Shown here: positions 62,564 to 64,000 of the stretch, in pieces
Numbering within the stretch: the first letter of the stretch is position 1
Layout of the letters: every line of letters begins with the position of its first letter
NCBI RefSeq assembly: GCF_004833285.1
Contig: NZ_STFG01000003.1
Span: forward strand, 1-64,000
Direction of reading: 5' to 3'
Source of the DNA: Lampropedia puyangensis
GTDB taxonomy: Bacteria; Pseudomonadota; Gammaproteobacteria; Burkholderiales; Burkholderiaceae_C
Length of the DNA stretch: 64,000 nucleotides
The notes under the pieces: generated by a model
Seen by the model: only the letters and a program-made list of their open reading frames with translations
What the model was told of the DNA's origin: nothing
Database searches by the model: none
Position numbers and translations under genes: made by a program

Positions 62564-63775
62564 ATGAACACCTCTGCATCGCCCGTCTCCCCCGCCAAGC
62601 CATTGGCTGGCATTCGTGTTATTGAGTTCACCCACATGGTGATGGGGCCTGCATGCGGAATGATTTTGGCCGACTTAGGTGCAGAGGTAATCAAGGTTGA
62701 GCCCATTGCTGGTGACAGTACACGTACCTTGTTGGGCGCAGGGGCCGGTTTTTTTCCGATGTTCAATCGGAATAAGCAAAGTATCGGCATCAACCTCAAA
62801 GACGATGAAGGTTTGAATGTTGCACTCAAGTTGTGCGCCACCGCTGATGTGGTATTGCACAACTTCAAGCCTGGCGTTTTAGGTAAATTTGGCTTGGATT
62901 ACACGAATTTGCAACGGCTCAATCCTCGCTTGATTTACGTCAACCTCACTGGTTTTCTACCCGGCCCATACGAACACCGCACAGCACTGGATGAAGTGGT
63001 GCAAATGATGGGCGGGCTAGCCTATATGACAGGCCGCCCTGGTGACCCGCTGCGCGCTGGCTCGAGCGTGAACGACATCATGGGAGGCATGTTTGGCGCT
63101 ATTGCTGCTTTGGCCGCTTTAATGCAACGCAATCAAACCCAATGCGGACAAGAAATTGATGCTGCCTTATTCGAAAACAATGTTTTTTTGGTTGGCCAGC
63201 ATATGCTGCAATACCAGATCACAGGGCAAGCAGCTAACCCCATGCCTGAGCGCATTTCACCTTGGGCGATTTACGACATTTTCACCGTTGCAGAGGGGGA
63301 GCAAATTTTCCTCGCAGCCGTCAGCGATGCACACTGGAAAACACTGTGCACGGTATTCCAGTGGACGGACTTGGCAGCCAAAGCTGAATTGCAAAGCAAT
63401 AACGAGCGCGTGCGCCAACGCCCAAGTTTGCTGCCTGAGTTGCGCGCACGTTTACAAGCGTACACGGCTGACTCGATTGCAACACTATTTGAAGCCAATG
63501 GCCTGCCATACGCGCGCATCATGCGGCCAGAGCAATTGTTTGAAGACCCTCATTTATTAGCCACACAAGGGCTAGAGCCTATTACCTTGGTTGATGGTGC
63601 ACAAGCCGGGCAAACAGTAGATGCCGCATTGCTGCCTATTCGCATGGACGGCCAGCGCCTGCGCACTTACCGCAACCCACCTAAACTGGGTGAGCAAACC
63701 GAAGCAATCTTGCAACAGTTGGGCTTTGAAACGGACCAAATCACTGCCTTGCGCAAAGGGCAAAGCATTTGCTGA
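62564..63775 (+). CDS. CaiB/BaiF-type (family III) CoA-transferase
   Basis: A 403-residue family III CoA-transferase that moves CoA between acyl groups through an aspartyl-CoA intermediate. Typical sequence is PLAGIRVIEFTHMVMGPACG, MILADLGAEVIKVEP, FNRNKQSIGINLKDDEG and LHNFKPGVLGKFGLDY. The probable catalytic Asp is in RTALDEVVQMMGGLAYMTG. ATG 62564 is used, although the frame opens at a TTG four codons earlier. The substrate is unknown. Preceded by a terminator, so it has its own promoter. Confidence 0.9.
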   Translation: MNTSASPVSPAKPLAGIRVIEFTHMVMGPACGMILADLGAEVIKVEPIAGDSTRTLLGAGAGFFPMFNRNKQSIGINLKDDEGLNVALKLCATADVVLHNFKPGVLGKFGLDYTNLQRLNPRLIYVNLTGFLPGPYEHRTALDEVVQMMGGLAYMTGRPGDPLRAGSSVNDIMGGMFGAIAALAALMQRNQTQCGQEIDAALFENNVFLVGQHMLQYQITGQAANPMPERISPWAIYDIFTVAEGEQIFLAAVSDAHWKTLCTVFQWTDLAAKAELQSNNERVRQRPSLLPELRARLQAYTADSIATLFEANGLPYARIMRPEQLFEDPHLLATQGLEPITLVDGAQAGQTVDAALLPIRMDGQRLRTYRNPPKLGEQTEAILQQLGFETDQITALRKGQSIC

Positions 63776-63841
63776 CACTAGCTGGGCGTAAGGTGCAAAG
63801 CCCCCCTGGCCACGCTTGATGCCAACAGACATACCGATACG

Positions 63842-64000
63842 ATGAAAAAAACCGACATTCCTTTGTTTTTCGCCGAACTTCAGGCGGCCAACCCTCACCC
63901 AGTGACTGAACTGGAATATGGCAGCCATTTTCAATTACTCGCTGCCGTACTGCTTTCCGCCCAAGCCACTGATGTGGGGGTAAACAAAGCCACAAGAAAG
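63842..64000 (+). CDS. nth: Endonuclease III, N-terminal part, cut by window edge
   Basis: ATG 63842 opens a frame to the window end reading FFAELQAANPHPVTELEYGS then HFQLLAAVLLSAQATDVGVN and KATRK, the strongly conserved beginning of endonuclease III. That enzyme is a bifunctional glycosylase/AP lyase removing oxidised pyrimidines. The helix-hairpin-helix and iron-sulfur cluster lie beyond the window. Confidence 0.93.
   Translation, partial: MKKTDIPLFFAELQAANPHPVTELEYGSHFQLLAAVLLSAQATDVGVNKATRK

Overview
The window looks like chromosomal DNA of a betaproteobacterium, most likely Burkholderiales (Comamonadaceae-like). This rests on protein similarity recognised by eye (RraA, the UbiH-type hydroxylase next to dsbC, the tRNA-Pro(UGG) genes, the nth start, the SMC operon) and on moderate GC coding sequence with short intergenic gaps. 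No search was run.

Layout. 0-5.4 kb is an insertion-sequence graveyard: at least three decayed IS5-family remnants, one intact IS5-family transposase, and a 111-bp element with IS-like ends. An rraA gene and a strikingly AT-rich secreted serine protease lie among them. 5.5-17.3 kb is ordinary chromosome: a glycine-rich lipoprotein, dtd with a DmpA-type peptidase, an M14 carboxypeptidase lipoprotein divergent from an unknown lipoprotein, an esterase, a Cds1-like PLP enzyme, an iron alcohol dehydrogenase and ppx. 17.7-25.5 kb is one giant exported protein of about 16 DUF11-like modules with a C-terminal membrane anchor. 25.9-37.2 kb holds a lysine-type permease, a JetD-like Toprim protein, a lipid A phosphoethanolamine transferase (eptA), a penicillin-acylase-type lipoprotein, a two-component system, dgkA and a frameshifted EamA exporter.

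37.3-43.5 kb is a four-gene minus-strand operon. It encodes a MukF/JetA-like kleisin, a MukE/JetB-like subunit, a 939-residue SMC ATPase and, in the place where Wadjet systems carry JetD, a zinc-ribbon protein with a DUF1887/Card1-like PD-(D/E)XK nuclease domain. This is the best candidate here for an undescribed plasmid- or phage-sensing system. An iron(III) ABC transporter follows at 43.7-47.6 kb.

48.5-58.9 kb is a mosaic type I-F CRISPR-Cas locus. An N-terminal scrap of a canonical cas1 and a C-terminal scrap of a canonical cas7f, followed by an intact canonical cas6f and the array, flank a complete divergent I-F-like cassette. The cassette has a WYL regulator coupled to a Cas3 without a Cas2 domain, an unrecognised 565-residue protein in the Cas8f position, Cas5f, Cas7f and its own Cas6f. 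The array has nine perfect 28-bp repeats and one degenerate terminal repeat. No intact cas1 or cas2 is present, so the locus appears unable to acquire spacers by itself.

58.9-64 kb returns to core genes: a ubiquinone-type hydroxylase, dsbC, two identical tRNA-Pro(UGG) genes each with its own terminator, a universal stress protein, a CaiB/BaiF CoA-transferase and the start of nth.
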